Part shown: positions 28,901 through 37,900 of the stretch, piece by piece
Layout of the letters: every line of letters begins with the position of its first letter
Numbering within the stretch: position 1 is the stretch's first letter
From: a virus
Virus record (IMG/VR): IMGVR_UViG_3300030061_002483
Coordinates: 1-64,000 of that record
Strand: one strand, 5' to 3'
DNA: 64,000 nt
Notes under the pieces: generated by a model
What the model was told of the DNA's origin: nothing
What the model saw: the letters and a program-made list of their open reading frames with translations, nothing else
The model's database searches: none
Translations under genes and position numbers: made by a program

Positions 28901-30293
28901 TGCATGTTGTGAAACATCCTATAGATGTCATGGTACACTATGTCAATGTATAGATTGTGGTGGACCACAATGGCAAACCGGTTGTGCATATGCAAATTTA
29001 GGGCAGTGTCAAAATGACCCACTTACTTGTTGTAGTAGTGCTACTACTGAATGGAGTTGTTATAATAATGGAGTTACGTGTGAATGTATACAGGCTCCAG
29101 GACCATATTCGTCTTTAACTCACTGTCAAACAGCTAACAATTGTTGTAAACCACCAGACCCAACTGACTGTACCGATTGTCACGCTTTTTCAGCTTTAAA
29201 TGATTGTGGACAATACTTTGTACTAAAAGACATAAACCAATGGATGTTAACTGCATACGGTGGGTTGTATTCAGCATTAACAACACCTCTAGGTGTAAAT
29301 CTTCACTGTGACCCTAATTATTATTTATATGACCCAGCCACTCAATGTTGTTGGATATGTGTGATGGACAAAGACGGTACTCTAGCTGGAAATAGAAACT
29401 TCCTAGGAGAAGACCCAAACCAAAGTGCGTGTTGTACAATATGGAAGGGTCAGTTATGGGGTAGTAGTCTCGCGATGGGTAATGGTTGTTGGTGCCAAGC
29501 GGACCAAAAATTTTACGATTCGGGGTGGATACCTTGTGGTGGGTCAGGACAGAATTGTTTACCACCAAACTACGAAGAAACTTGGGATTGTGATATGCAA
29601 ACACAAACGTGTTATGACCCCTTAAATGGTTCAGGTCAATACCATGCTGGAAACGGAGGATACTTGGCTTGTGTTCAAAACTGTATATCTCATGGTAACT
29701 GTAAAGATTGTGAAAATGCATTATCACCATTTTTAGACGCACCAGGAACAATTACTATGATGGGACCATGGGACCCAGCACAATCTTATAGTCATAATGA
29801 TTGTGTTACTATACAACACCATTTTGGGCCGATGCCATTACATGATGACCCAGAATGTTGTTATTGTTGTGTTAGAAAATCAGGAGGACCAGACCCTCAA
29901 GACGACGATGATGTTTTACATGGGTTGACACATAATTTAGATAACTATTATCGTCTTTTAACTCAACAAAGTAACAAATCATTAAAAAGTGTGGATGCCT
30001 CTTTTGACGATGTTGTGTTATCGGACCCAGACGACCCTTTTAATTGTCCTATAGGGTTTGACCCAAGTCAAGGAGGTAGTATGAATGGTTCACAATGGTT
30101 ACCTTGTGGGATACAACCAAATGGTGACCCATGTGTGAAAAAGTGTAAAAAATGTTGCTGTAAAGGTAATCAACAAATACAATTAGCATCAACTACTAAT
30201 CCTTGTGTATGTCCACAAGGTTGGAATGACTGTAGCTGTAACATTATTATTGGACCTGGTGGCCCTGTAGGAATTGAACCAAGTGATGGATAA
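22929..30293 (+). CDS. Giant Cys-rich repeat protein, probable virion adhesin (2454 aa)
   Basis: By hand count about 200 cysteines in 2454 residues (about 8%). A PKD-like strand pair (YVIDWGDGTQST) lies near residue 230. From about residue 480 on, many imperfect units follow C-x-C-x(5-9)-G-x-Tyr-x-[ST]-x3-C-x3-C, for example CECIQAPGPYSSLTHCQTA. Interspersed are five stretches resembling family 5/12 carbohydrate-binding modules (Tyr-x-x-Gly-Asp-x-Val then a paired Cys-Tyr), near residues 519, 634, 1176, 1718 and 2283. The pattern suggests a chain of small disulfide-bonded domains, likely an extended fibre that binds surface glycans. No signal peptide is visible, so disulfides would have to form after lysis or under virion protection. 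Function is inferred from composition and location in the tail block. Confidence 0.75.
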   Translation: MEVNKYVIRRSNPDVSWSIPCSGATNMWPINYSTNCSGSTMYSSTASQVLNALNGNMNNFPMELSDCSPTNPCVILWDVNPQPIGTVGRCQVNDFAYIEYKGFWLTTPGPVTQQVSYSELIGYYESNNFDLSTSLQSQSSSYAQMNRAWCLCDNPLGEFLYDITFSLHQDFNDIGHYSLWDGNIDQKEIFQNFVVSATTNPGGIYDGYYIQVWNTTDFGFYKTFQDSAYVIDWGDGTQSTLQYPTLIGNHQYAATAVPTYKQIKITYNAPWGPVSTTKTIVVPNLDLLGIVSQPPGPSPLLGGMPPQQVNLTGPTNTGGLPVGSSTAGHAVYGNPGTMSYMPLDSAVDINEFSGLSPMPCFTVTGITESILGSFQTYSNTTNAPGLLEPGMNISNTPGQYVVPIGGDVIDPVSNEPTPGLMGEITAANGGYTAYTVYAPTVAGNITPIEYYDFVNGITIFVAESCGLPGNTFLDSADCFQCEIDDCTYCETKDEYFNRESGVLGGPTAISVGTNYANLVPPQQWNSFTNYNIGDIVFDRTYNLCCCYMVVKDIIQSGATPSDWAGVPPAITDDGMWYPGLDINGNTLPGHHIYEPCCRQPDCDCGTCPPGTATPCNDPTNPWNSYPLTLPVGPAGPWVNGNVYNVGEFTEGPNGGCYRALSTGAHPSPVTGAGASTYWDYVTCASWACPIDPTATGCQMYTGLTQGIPGAFPFYSDCDTFFAAGECFDTQWICEDQYNCSGCIEINSSHSGYTLPIAPPVFSAQAECEAWCDPPLYSCATPTTSPCCLFMSCDILPNLYTAAMNDYFTAFGGGAPITIPNLNSLDLYLDSSICESACCETLGYQWTCTYGCQEFPGLTQSLADCVATSPAGTFGLSAECGYDCVNPCVPYVPGVSSPCMSCTDLGIFNTPGCAPFQTDAQCAQSCTADTSCYRCDCYDTQPCTLEYPCTTPSATVPGCTGPNPALGTYATASACTASCICDAGWDCYIINNPYDPNYGQPDGQGCRYVQDLNLLGTGFTFSSNGPFSALTDCCLDTGCCTVNCDEIDALYYDPAINGYTPANYIGPPNPPPPFGTGTYPCYYETVSNTSIGCYSGQSGGPYNAGFSLPFCTMADCLNWITADAPCPPAEDPLGNPTGFTCCEEEIEITCDCACSGTTAALMISPLPLNHTGAFVASGTEGYTIGDTVTYVDIDSPVCCYVCNCPDNGGVLDCNSYTPDMPLPPGQINCWESCGSTEGSAPSGCTPCLGYSATQDTYLCTTNNGCVASDDIILNPGGMGVPCVINPLFTQTQQNCYTSSTCDYECQAGCYCDDQGTPNPLDDITGCVMLQDVLNGLTPFASTNYFALSLDSCNTAITLGMDCCTGETFYCDYIDNGSVINCDSTGTLGTGCQSIYDGQPGYPGPYTSLTDCQQACTWECDSNGWQQCQFVLNSTAPVTFPSANACYVANTQPTNCYCQPSATTSWYCDNSGQSGLLPGTSNCVTSTVVAGYTTAQQQQVYGQGQITYFAGGTGFLNQTFCEEFCRYKCYDTNVGLTPPNTPCECSLDWGNNGGTTTSFYDCTGSTFSNLGYYPCCPTGTTIFCCDPILGCLGPYTPGNQPAGCLGTFSSDAQCNTECNFACGDCFGTDNCFCEFYFGPLVCTGETIYNTMADCQANYTLGQFSSTGCCDCYDCAINGGITWTYTPSDNATTWMSNSTSVPSPQNGILGDPWSSGQVGVPNGGYFAGDTVLYTNSDGVTCCYVFVNKWNTSWIDFTIDPHTYYTSYVNAVANNDFYLAYYSQVWIACDPSCAPPSIITWDCFPGTATDTCLNLTNFFQNSVGNPVPYFGDALDAVLTGWGNPNVTNSGFQAAVFQMGQYVTELMAPFAPQTPGHCQGPNGGYLHKVTGINVSGVATNPSAPAYLPTVAAGTPFSSWKGLIDALNADNWMLGNGTSPIWNVTDPLVVYNDFCIYNEGDCFGAKSIACICGGKPCDCQPVYGPGGQYATSASCYSACCETSYRCHGTLCQCIDCGGPQWQTGCAYANLGQCQNDPLTCCSSATTEWSCYNNGVTCECIQAPGPYSSLTHCQTANNCCKPPDPTDCTDCHAFSALNDCGQYFVLKDINQWMLTAYGGLYSALTTPLGVNLHCDPNYYLYDPATQCCWICVMDKDGTLAGNRNFLGEDPNQSACCTIWKGQLWGSSLAMGNGCWCQADQKFYDSGWIPCGGSGQNCLPPNYEETWDCDMQTQTCYDPLNGSGQYHAGNGGYLACVQNCISHGNCKDCENALSPFLDAPGTITMMGPWDPAQSYSHNDCVTIQHHFGPMPLHDDPECCYCCVRKSGGPDPQDDDDVLHGLTHNLDNYYRLLTQQSNKSLKSVDASFDDVVLSDPDDPFNCPIGFDPSQGGSMNGSQWLPCGIQPNGDPCVKKCKKCCCKGNQQIQLASTTNPCVCPQGWNDCSCNIIIGPGGPVGIEPSDG

Positions 30294-30302
30294 TTAAAAC
30301 TC

Positions 30303-30351
30303 TTTTACTATTGGTGTAAAATAAAAAGTTATATGGATATTTATAGTAAAA
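30303..30351 (+). repeat. 9-bp perfect inverted repeat flanking a TATTTAT motif
   Basis: TTTTACTAT at 30303-30311 is the exact reverse complement of ATAGTAAAA at 30343-30351; the right arm begins within the TATTTAT motif. The TTTACTA/TAGTAAA core is the same as in the inverted repeat at 16661-16723. Confidence 0.5.
30338..30344 (+). promoter_or_regulatory. TATTTAT motif, putative phage promoter
   Basis: GGATATTTATAGTAAAATAA, 13 nt before the ATG at 30358. Confidence 0.5.
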
Positions 30352-30357
30352 TAAGAG

Positions 30358-30579
30358 ATGGGATTAGAAAAAGTTTATACTAGTGGGTGTATACCACCAT
30401 TAACCAAAGAAGAGGTTTTAATGAATGTATGTGAAAGACCAGAAACTAGGTCTAATATATTTATTGAAAGGGGTAAAGTTACAGTTTTTGAAACAACACA
30501 AAGATTAGGGCAAATACCTAACTTGGGGGAGTTAACATTACACGGATATGGGTTTTATAAAATTAATAAACAAGCTTAA
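30358..30579 (+). CDS. Hypothetical small protein in tail block, 73 aa
   Basis: 73 residues, unrecognised, with two cysteines and a beta-like C-terminal half (FIERGKVTVFETTQRLGQI). It is preceded by a TATTTAT motif and followed 3 bases later by the next structural gene. It is probably a small virion or assembly component, by context only. Confidence 0.65.
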   Translation: MGLEKVYTSGCIPPLTKEEVLMNVCERPETRSNIFIERGKVTVFETTQRLGQIPNLGELTLHGYGFYKINKQA

Positions 30580-30582
30580 AAT

Positions 30583-31509
30583 ATGGCATTAGGAGCATAC
30601 GGAATAAAAAGACCATCAGATGTACTACCTGATGATGTGGAAATTATAGTTCATGGGCAACCAACTAGAGACGCTACATCACAATTTACATTAACCACGA
30701 TTAATCCAGCAAGTAGTGTATTAACACCACATTATCATAATGCACAAACCAATGGTGCTGCTGGTGTGGAAATTTTAGGGGGTTTATATGATTTAAAATT
30801 ACCATCTTCTATCTTTGCTAATAAAGGTATATATACTGTCTACATAAGACCAGTAGAGATTAGAACACAAATATTAGACTGTGGTATACTATCATCACTA
30901 CCAAACGTAAAAGGTCTTGTGTTTGACTTAAATAGTGTACCTTCACAATTTAGAAGTAGGTTTAGACCTAATTCATTAGTTGGGTATAGAATAGAATATT
31001 TACAACAATCTGGTGAAAAAATACATAATTTTTTCAGAATAGTGACATCTAATTTTTATTGTGAGGCAGTGTCAGCAAAATTATCTAACCCATCCCAAAA
31101 ATCACCTAGATACATATATACAAATACAGAAACTAATTTAATTTTTTGTACTTTAACACCTACTAGTGCACCTTCTAATAACCCTAACGCTATACCATTT
31201 ATAGGTCAACCAGGACAAAATGTTATAGTTACAAATACCTTCTTTAACCCTATAGTACTAGATATTGAAATGGTAGACCATGATTTCGAAACCCTTGCAT
31301 TTGCACTATACGGTAATCAGACTAAATCAATTGATGATGGAATTTATACTCTATATGACTTCAATACCCCTAATCCTAATATTTACGCACAATATGACTT
31401 ATTTGAGGTTAGAGACAACTTCAATAATCAATTATTTGAAGTTAAAAGAAATAGAGGTAACAATATAGATTTTAGTAAAAATTTCACCACTATAACCAGT
31501 AATCTATAA
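30583..31509 (+). CDS. Predicted tail/fibre structural protein, 308 aa
   Basis: 308 residues, unrecognised. The N-terminus (GAYGIKRPSDVLPDDVEIIV) and the many hydrophobic-polar alternations suggest a beta-structured virion protein. The C-terminal part contains YDLFEVRDNFNNQLFEVKRN. There is no signal, membrane segment or Cys-rich repeat. It lies 6 bases before the next structural gene in the same transcription direction. Confidence 0.68.
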   Translation: MALGAYGIKRPSDVLPDDVEIIVHGQPTRDATSQFTLTTINPASSVLTPHYHNAQTNGAAGVEILGGLYDLKLPSSIFANKGIYTVYIRPVEIRTQILDCGILSSLPNVKGLVFDLNSVPSQFRSRFRPNSLVGYRIEYLQQSGEKIHNFFRIVTSNFYCEAVSAKLSNPSQKSPRYIYTNTETNLIFCTLTPTSAPSNNPNAIPFIGQPGQNVIVTNTFFNPIVLDIEMVDHDFETLAFALYGNQTKSIDDGIYTLYDFNTPNPNIYAQYDLFEVRDNFNNQLFEVKRNRGNNIDFSKNFTTITSNL

Positions 31510-31515
31510 TTTATT

Positions 31516-34500
31516 ATGGCTAGTAATAGATTTAGATATCCACCAGCACCAGGACACGGAGGTGATACGTTTAGTGATAATCTAGTAGGTAATCAATACA
31601 CAGACGGGTCATCTTTGATGACTTTGGGTACTTTTAGTGTAAGTGAAGAATATAGTAGAACTGTTGCGACACAAACAAAAATTGGTGGTTTTTCCAGTCC
31701 TATTACGTTAGATAGTTTAAGTGAAGCTGACCTAACACTAAATAAAAATTTAAATAGTAACGATTTAAGGGTTTATGTTAATAACGATGTTAATGACCTA
31801 TCTAGTTTTGTTCTTTATGGTTCCGCTAAAAAGAGATTAAATGTTGCGGTTGAAAATGTTATTAATAATTTTCCAGGAGCAATATATGTCGATGGAATAG
31901 ACATATACCAGAACAGCGGTAATACCACAGCATATAATATCCAATATAACCAAACTACAAAAGAAACAACATTTAGGGTTAATGTAAACTACCTATCCAA
32001 TCCATTTAATATTGAGTTTACAACTAATGGTAATTTATTAGATGGTCATTTATCACCAGAACAAGTTTTAAATAATTTAGAAGAATTTGGTAATACTGCT
32101 AATACCATGGTAAAAATAGCAGAAAATAAAGTTTCATCTTTACGAAATCTAACCAAAGAATTTAAAAAATACTCGTTAACTTTTTCAGGTGGTGTCGGAC
32201 AAGTAGAATATGATATTGTAAGTTTACAACCTCAAACCACCACTACTAACTATATAGAAATAACTGTAAAAGGAAAACCGTTTAGTATATTAAACACAAC
32301 GACTAATAAGTTTTATCTTAAACCAAACGCAACTGAAACTGAAATAGCTTTTAAAAATTTTGAAGGGGTAGAAGCTTTTCTGATGAATAGAGATGTAGCA
32401 CCTATATATACAGCGACTTTTAATCTAATAAAAGAAACTATTAATGGTAGTACTTACATACAAAAGGTAAAAAAGATGTGGCCTTTACAGGACGCAATAA
32501 ATATAGACACCACCACCCCAAACTATAATATTTATATAAATTCTTTAGCGGATTTAGGTGATGAATTAGACAAACAAAAAACTAATTTGGTTTCTAGATT
32601 TTTAACTACGCCAGCCCTCAAAGAATTTGATACCTCTGACCAAAAAGTAGAAAAAACGTTACAAGTTTATGGTAGAAGTTTTGATGATATTAAATTATTT
32701 GTTGATGGTATAGCTTATATGACTAATGTTAGTTATGATGGAATTAAAAATATACCTAATAAGTTAATAAAAAACTTTGCTCAAACCTTAGGGTGGTCAA
32801 CCCCTAATACACTATCTAATGATAAATTTATGGATAGTATTCTAGGTGTCTCAAAACCTATATATTCAGGTAGTAGTATAAGTAAGACCCCAGCAGAATT
32901 AGATATAGAACTATATAGACGTATATTAATGAATACGGCTTACCTATTTAAATCTAAAGGTAGTCGTAAATCAATAGAATTTTTACTTTCTTTATTAGGA
33001 GCACCTAAAGCTTTGGTGGAGTTTAATGAGTATGTGGTAATAGCTGACGCTAAACTTAATATGGAGAAGTTTGATAGGAATTGGGAACCAATTGAAGGTG
33101 GTAGTTATACTACAGGGAGTATTAAATATAGTGTAATTACGGGGCAATTCTATGTTAGTACCGCTACCACAACACACTCATTTACTAGAAGCGATTATCC
33201 TGTAAGTTCAATAGGGTACCCCCAAGTACCTAGAGAAAGTAATAACTACTTTTTCCAAAGAGGAGCTGGTTGGTTTGAAAGAACTAGTGAACATAAGTCA
33301 GAGTTAAAAGTTAAAACAGATTTCATAGAAGATTCTACTGGAGCGACCACAACACCAACATCAGTATTGACAGGTTGTAACCCAACCATAATAACAGAAT
33401 TTGCTCCTTTTACATGGGGTGGATTTTGGACAATGGGTAAATTTTCTAACGACTTTAAAGCACCGTATTTAGATAGATTTTGGAGATTCCCACATATGCA
33501 TTATGGTTTTGGTTTAAGAAGGATTATAGACGATAAAAAATCTTGGGTAAAGATAGGGGGTGGTAACTTACCTGAACTATTGTTTGATGATACACCCACA
33601 TATCGTACCCCACATTCGATAGCAACCGCACCAGTAGGATTCGACCCAAATATATTCCAAGAGAGAGTAGCTTCAGAAGATTGTTACCAACTAAGAGAGA
33701 GAAAAAAATTATTATTAGATAAATTTTTACAATTAACTGCGGCAGGAACCCACCCATTATGGAGAAAAATGTTAATTAGTAGGATTAAGTATATAGAAAA
33801 GATAGAAAAAAGAAGAGATTGTGCACCTGTAGACACTAGAAGTTTTAATTATAAAGATAGAACATCCCACTATCAGACTACTGATGAAAGATTAGTTATA
33901 AATGTTAAAAATGTAGACTTAAATTTAAATGTGGGTCAAGCTTTAGTTTATGATATTTGGGAACAATCTGTTAATTACGATTGTTTGTTTAGTGGTGGTA
34001 CACTACCATATCCATACCCATCTACTGGTGGTAGATGGGATTCTACGAATCCACAAATTAACGCTAAAACAATACCTTTTAAATCATTCTTACAACATTT
34101 TTGGAAATTTTTTATCGATACTAAAAATAGAATGACCATTAATGATGGTAAAACAGGTGGGTACCCAACCCTACAAAAAATGTATATTGATTATTTACAA
34201 AATAGTTGTGGTGAAAACAATAAATACACCTACAATAAAATGATTGGGTACGCACAATCAATGGGAGATTATTGGATAAGAATTGTGGAACAAATGGTTC
34301 CAGCAACAACATTATGGACTAGTGGTGTTAAGGTTGAAAATTCTGTATTCCATAGAGATAAATTTGTTTATAGGTGTTTTAGTTTATCGGGTACAGCAAC
34401 CCCTTCCGCTACTACAGCATCTATTAATACAGCTTTAAGTGGATTTAGTGCTACTCCCGCACCTCAGTATAGGAATGGTGTGTTTTCTTTCGCACCCCCA

Positions 34501-34965
34501 TCAAACCCAACAAATGGTACTACCTACTATAATAATATTCGTAGTGGTGCAACAGCAAACCCACTATCAACTTACGCCAATTCATATAATATAAATAATC
34601 AAGGTAAAAAGTTTGGTAGTGAGTTAATTAGTATAGAAACAAATAAGTTAGCCAACGGGTACCAAACCAATCAGGATAAATTTACGGCACCTCCAACCTT
34701 TACAAAACAAGGAAGTACCGATAACCTTTTATGTGTGTACGGTTTTAAAGATTTTGGTAATGAAGGACTAGAATGGGTCTTAAATTACAACTTGGGAACA
34801 AATAACCCACAACCAACATTGACCAACACTAACACTAATACTTCTTCACCACAAACAAGTGCTGTAGGTGGAGGTGGCGGTGGTGCTACAACCACCACTA
34901 CAGGTGGTGGTGGTGGAATGTCTTCTGGTGGTGGAAGCGTCGGAGGTGGCGGAGGTGGGTATTAA
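31516..34965 (+). CDS. Large tail protein with poly-Gly C-terminus, 1149 aa
   Basis: 1149 residues, unrecognised. Residues about 1-330 are beta-rich with repeated polar strands. Residues about 450-520 have a helical segment (AELDIELYRRILMNTAYLFK then SRKSIEFLLSLLGAPKALVE). The middle and C-terminal parts are aromatic-rich with few cysteines. The last 50 residues are a low-complexity Gly/Thr/Ser tail (repeated GGGGG blocks), often found at flexible ends of fibre or adhesin proteins. The gene ends 10 bases before the next. A baseplate or long-fibre role is likely from context. Confidence 0.7.
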   Translation: MASNRFRYPPAPGHGGDTFSDNLVGNQYTDGSSLMTLGTFSVSEEYSRTVATQTKIGGFSSPITLDSLSEADLTLNKNLNSNDLRVYVNNDVNDLSSFVLYGSAKKRLNVAVENVINNFPGAIYVDGIDIYQNSGNTTAYNIQYNQTTKETTFRVNVNYLSNPFNIEFTTNGNLLDGHLSPEQVLNNLEEFGNTANTMVKIAENKVSSLRNLTKEFKKYSLTFSGGVGQVEYDIVSLQPQTTTTNYIEITVKGKPFSILNTTTNKFYLKPNATETEIAFKNFEGVEAFLMNRDVAPIYTATFNLIKETINGSTYIQKVKKMWPLQDAINIDTTTPNYNIYINSLADLGDELDKQKTNLVSRFLTTPALKEFDTSDQKVEKTLQVYGRSFDDIKLFVDGIAYMTNVSYDGIKNIPNKLIKNFAQTLGWSTPNTLSNDKFMDSILGVSKPIYSGSSISKTPAELDIELYRRILMNTAYLFKSKGSRKSIEFLLSLLGAPKALVEFNEYVVIADAKLNMEKFDRNWEPIEGGSYTTGSIKYSVITGQFYVSTATTTHSFTRSDYPVSSIGYPQVPRESNNYFFQRGAGWFERTSEHKSELKVKTDFIEDSTGATTTPTSVLTGCNPTIITEFAPFTWGGFWTMGKFSNDFKAPYLDRFWRFPHMHYGFGLRRIIDDKKSWVKIGGGNLPELLFDDTPTYRTPHSIATAPVGFDPNIFQERVASEDCYQLRERKKLLLDKFLQLTAAGTHPLWRKMLISRIKYIEKIEKRRDCAPVDTRSFNYKDRTSHYQTTDERLVINVKNVDLNLNVGQALVYDIWEQSVNYDCLFSGGTLPYPYPSTGGRWDSTNPQINAKTIPFKSFLQHFWKFFIDTKNRMTINDGKTGGYPTLQKMYIDYLQNSCGENNKYTYNKMIGYAQSMGDYWIRIVEQMVPATTLWTSGVKVENSVFHRDKFVYRCFSLSGTATPSATTASINTALSGFSATPAPQYRNGVFSFAPPSNPTNGTTYYNNIRSGATANPLSTYANSYNINNQGKKFGSELISIETNKLANGYQTNQDKFTAPPTFTKQGSTDNLLCVYGFKDFGNEGLEWVLNYNLGTNNPQPTLTNTNTNTSSPQTSAVGGGGGGATTTTTGGGGGMSSGGGSVGGGGGGY

Positions 34966-34975
34966 AATATAGATT

Positions 34976-37900
34976 ATGGCAGATAAAATATATAGAAGTA
35001 AAATAGATTTAAGAGTTTTAACAGATACGTTAGAATTTGTATTTTATGTTTCCGGTGATTACCCAGGAAGTGGTAAACAAACAGCTAAAGTTAATAAAAA
35101 AAAGTGGGCAACTTTTAAATACAATACCCAATATCCTGTAGAAGCTATTTATAGAATTACAGATACAAATGAAAGATTATTTCTCAGATTTGAATCCAAA
35201 AGATTAAATGTAGTTAGAGATTTAGAGATATTACCACCATCACATACAGATATCATATTAGAAGTTTTTAAGACCAATAAAGGAGTTTTTGGTTTTGAAA
35301 CAGTTAAAGGTAGTGGGTGGGGAGCTTTTTTATCACACCCTAATTACTACAACACACAAATATCTCCTACAGAAGATATAGGGGAAGGAGCTTTAAAATA
35401 TTTTAAAACAACAGATAGAACAAATAGAGTTGGTAAGGTACATGCGTTACAAATGGTACTTAATGATATGAATTACCCTAGTAATGGTTTTGAAAACCTA
35501 TCATTTGATATGGATATACTAAGTGAAAACTGTGGACAATACGCAAAGTCTTTAGGATTCAAAATAAATTTAGAAAATACAAGTTTATTAGAGGGCGATG
35601 TAATTGATATAATACCTGTACAACAAGTAACTAGTAGACCTACGGATATAAGTTTAACAACTACATATTTGACACTTACTCAAAAAGACCTGGTGTCTAG
35701 AGAAGTTATATATGATTATAAAAAACAATTAACACCACAAGGAGCGGTTCCAGAGGTTATAGAACTAACCAATTCTCAAGTATATACCGTAGAAAACCCA
35801 CTCAACCTAACAACCAATTTGTCTGAGTTAAACCTACCTACTAAAAACATAGTAGAGATACCTTATAATATTTCTAGAGAAGTAGAGGATGGGAAAATTA
35901 AGGCGTCTAAAGAAATTATAAAGGACGGTAAAAAATTCTTCCCACTTAATTGGGCAAATGAGTTAAGAGATAACGATATATTTTCTTCATCTAGAAAATG
36001 TTTAGACCTTTCTTTCGCAAATAAAGAACAACAGATTTCATTTATAGATAAATTAAAACAACAACAGATAGGGAGTATAGAAACCTTCCCGTTTGTGAGT
36101 GATTCTGGAGAATTACACCACTCTAATAGAAATTATGTTAAGTTAAGTCAATGGATTAATAGAAGTAAATTAGATACATTTAATGATATAGATTTTTCTT
36201 ACACAACTGATGGTTTAATTGATAGTGTTACAATATGTCCTAAGAAAAGATGTATGGTAAATAAAGCGGGTGGGAGAGAAAATACACTAAAATCTAATGA
36301 AGCTCCAAGACCAACCCAATATCCAAATGGTAGTATAATACCTAATAACCTACCCCAATCTTACGGTAAACCTCAAGTAAAGGGTCAAAACTGTAAAAAT
36401 TGTATATTCGCGAATGACGGTTATTGTAATAAATGGAGTGCTGTGGTACGTAACAATTACTGGTGTCAATCCTGGGGTGGTGGAGGTACTAATTCAGGTA
36501 ATTATGCTCCGATAAGTGCAAATAGTAATTCAGATTTTTGTTTTACAACATATAGTGAGTCAGGTAGTACTACAGTATACTCCTCTTTCACAACCAACGC
36601 TAGAAGTAAATACAAATCAAATCGTACGTATGATTTACATATAAGTGGTGAAACTTTTTCTGGGAATACTATCATACCTATTAGTGATATAGAGTCTCAA
36701 AAAAATGTAAAATTAATGGGTGATGACACGGAATTATATCGTGCATATGCCTTTAGTAATGTATATAGTAAAAATGGTGGGTATCTAAGAATTAACAATA
36801 ATGATTCTAGTGATTATATGACTTATACGGTGTCAGCTACTGGTATATATAGGTTAACTTATAAAGCTTATCTAGATATAGAATATAAGGATACAAAATG
36901 GTGTGACTACCTCGAAAGAAGCTACCCCACTAGTTTTGTAGGTAACTACCCAGCAACCGACTATCAAATTAAAAGATTAATTAATAAATCAATTATCCAA
37001 GAAGGGAAAGGAGAGAGAGAAAGAGTAATGCAGGATACTGGTTTTAAATTTAATCCAGGATATAGGTATAAGTCAGATGTACCATCTAGAGAAGATAAAA
37101 TAGATATACCTAATAATACTGGGATAGAAAAATTTACATTTGAAGCCTCTATAAGTAAAAAAGCAGCAACCGGTGGTACACCTACTAATTTAGCTTCATT
37201 TAGTGTATTAAGGTGTTCTTTAGATGGGTCAGCAAATCGTTATTTAACTTTAGAAGTAAATGAAAACGATAAAACTATTAGTGGTAGTAATGTATGTATT
37301 TCGGCTAATACTTCAGCCTCTACGATATTCACTAAAAGATTACCTGTTATCGTGGACACAGGGTTTATAAATTTAAGTAGTGGTGAAACAGTAACCTTAA
37401 AATACGATTCACAATGGATAACAAGTTCCAAAGGAGGTTATTATGGACAAACTGGAACAGCAAACCTTATTTTAAGGTTAGGCCATAAAAAAGATGATGA
37501 GGGTAATATAATTGAAAAACCATATTATAGAGTAATAAAGTCTTCTGACACACAAGTAGGTAAAAAATTATTTTTTGACACATCTAAAAAATCTAAACCA
37601 TTTAAAATGGTTATAGGGAATTATAGTAGAGAAATTTCTTTAGATGGTTCTTTATATATATCGGATACTTCTTGTGGTAATATAAGTACACCGATTATCA
37701 ACTCTACAACATTTCCACAACAAAAATTTCTAGATACCACAGCTCCAGAAAATAAATTAGTGTGGGACGTAACATCCAATAAAAAACCAGTAAATCAATG
37801 GCAAAGTCTGGTAGAAGGTAATCAAGTTAAAGACTACACTGTAAGTAAAAATAAAGGTAGTATGGTAGAAATGGGAAAAGACGGACTATTTTACTTTTAT

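Noticed and set aside
24400-29900. Tandem DNA repeats or a CRISPR array in the Cys-rich gene
   Set aside because: The similarity is at protein level with varied spacing and codons; there are no identical direct repeats with regular spacers.
34860-34962. Poly-Gly C-terminus as a frameshift artefact
   Set aside because: The reading frame stays open and ends normally just before the next gene; a Gly-rich tail is plausible in a fibre-type protein.
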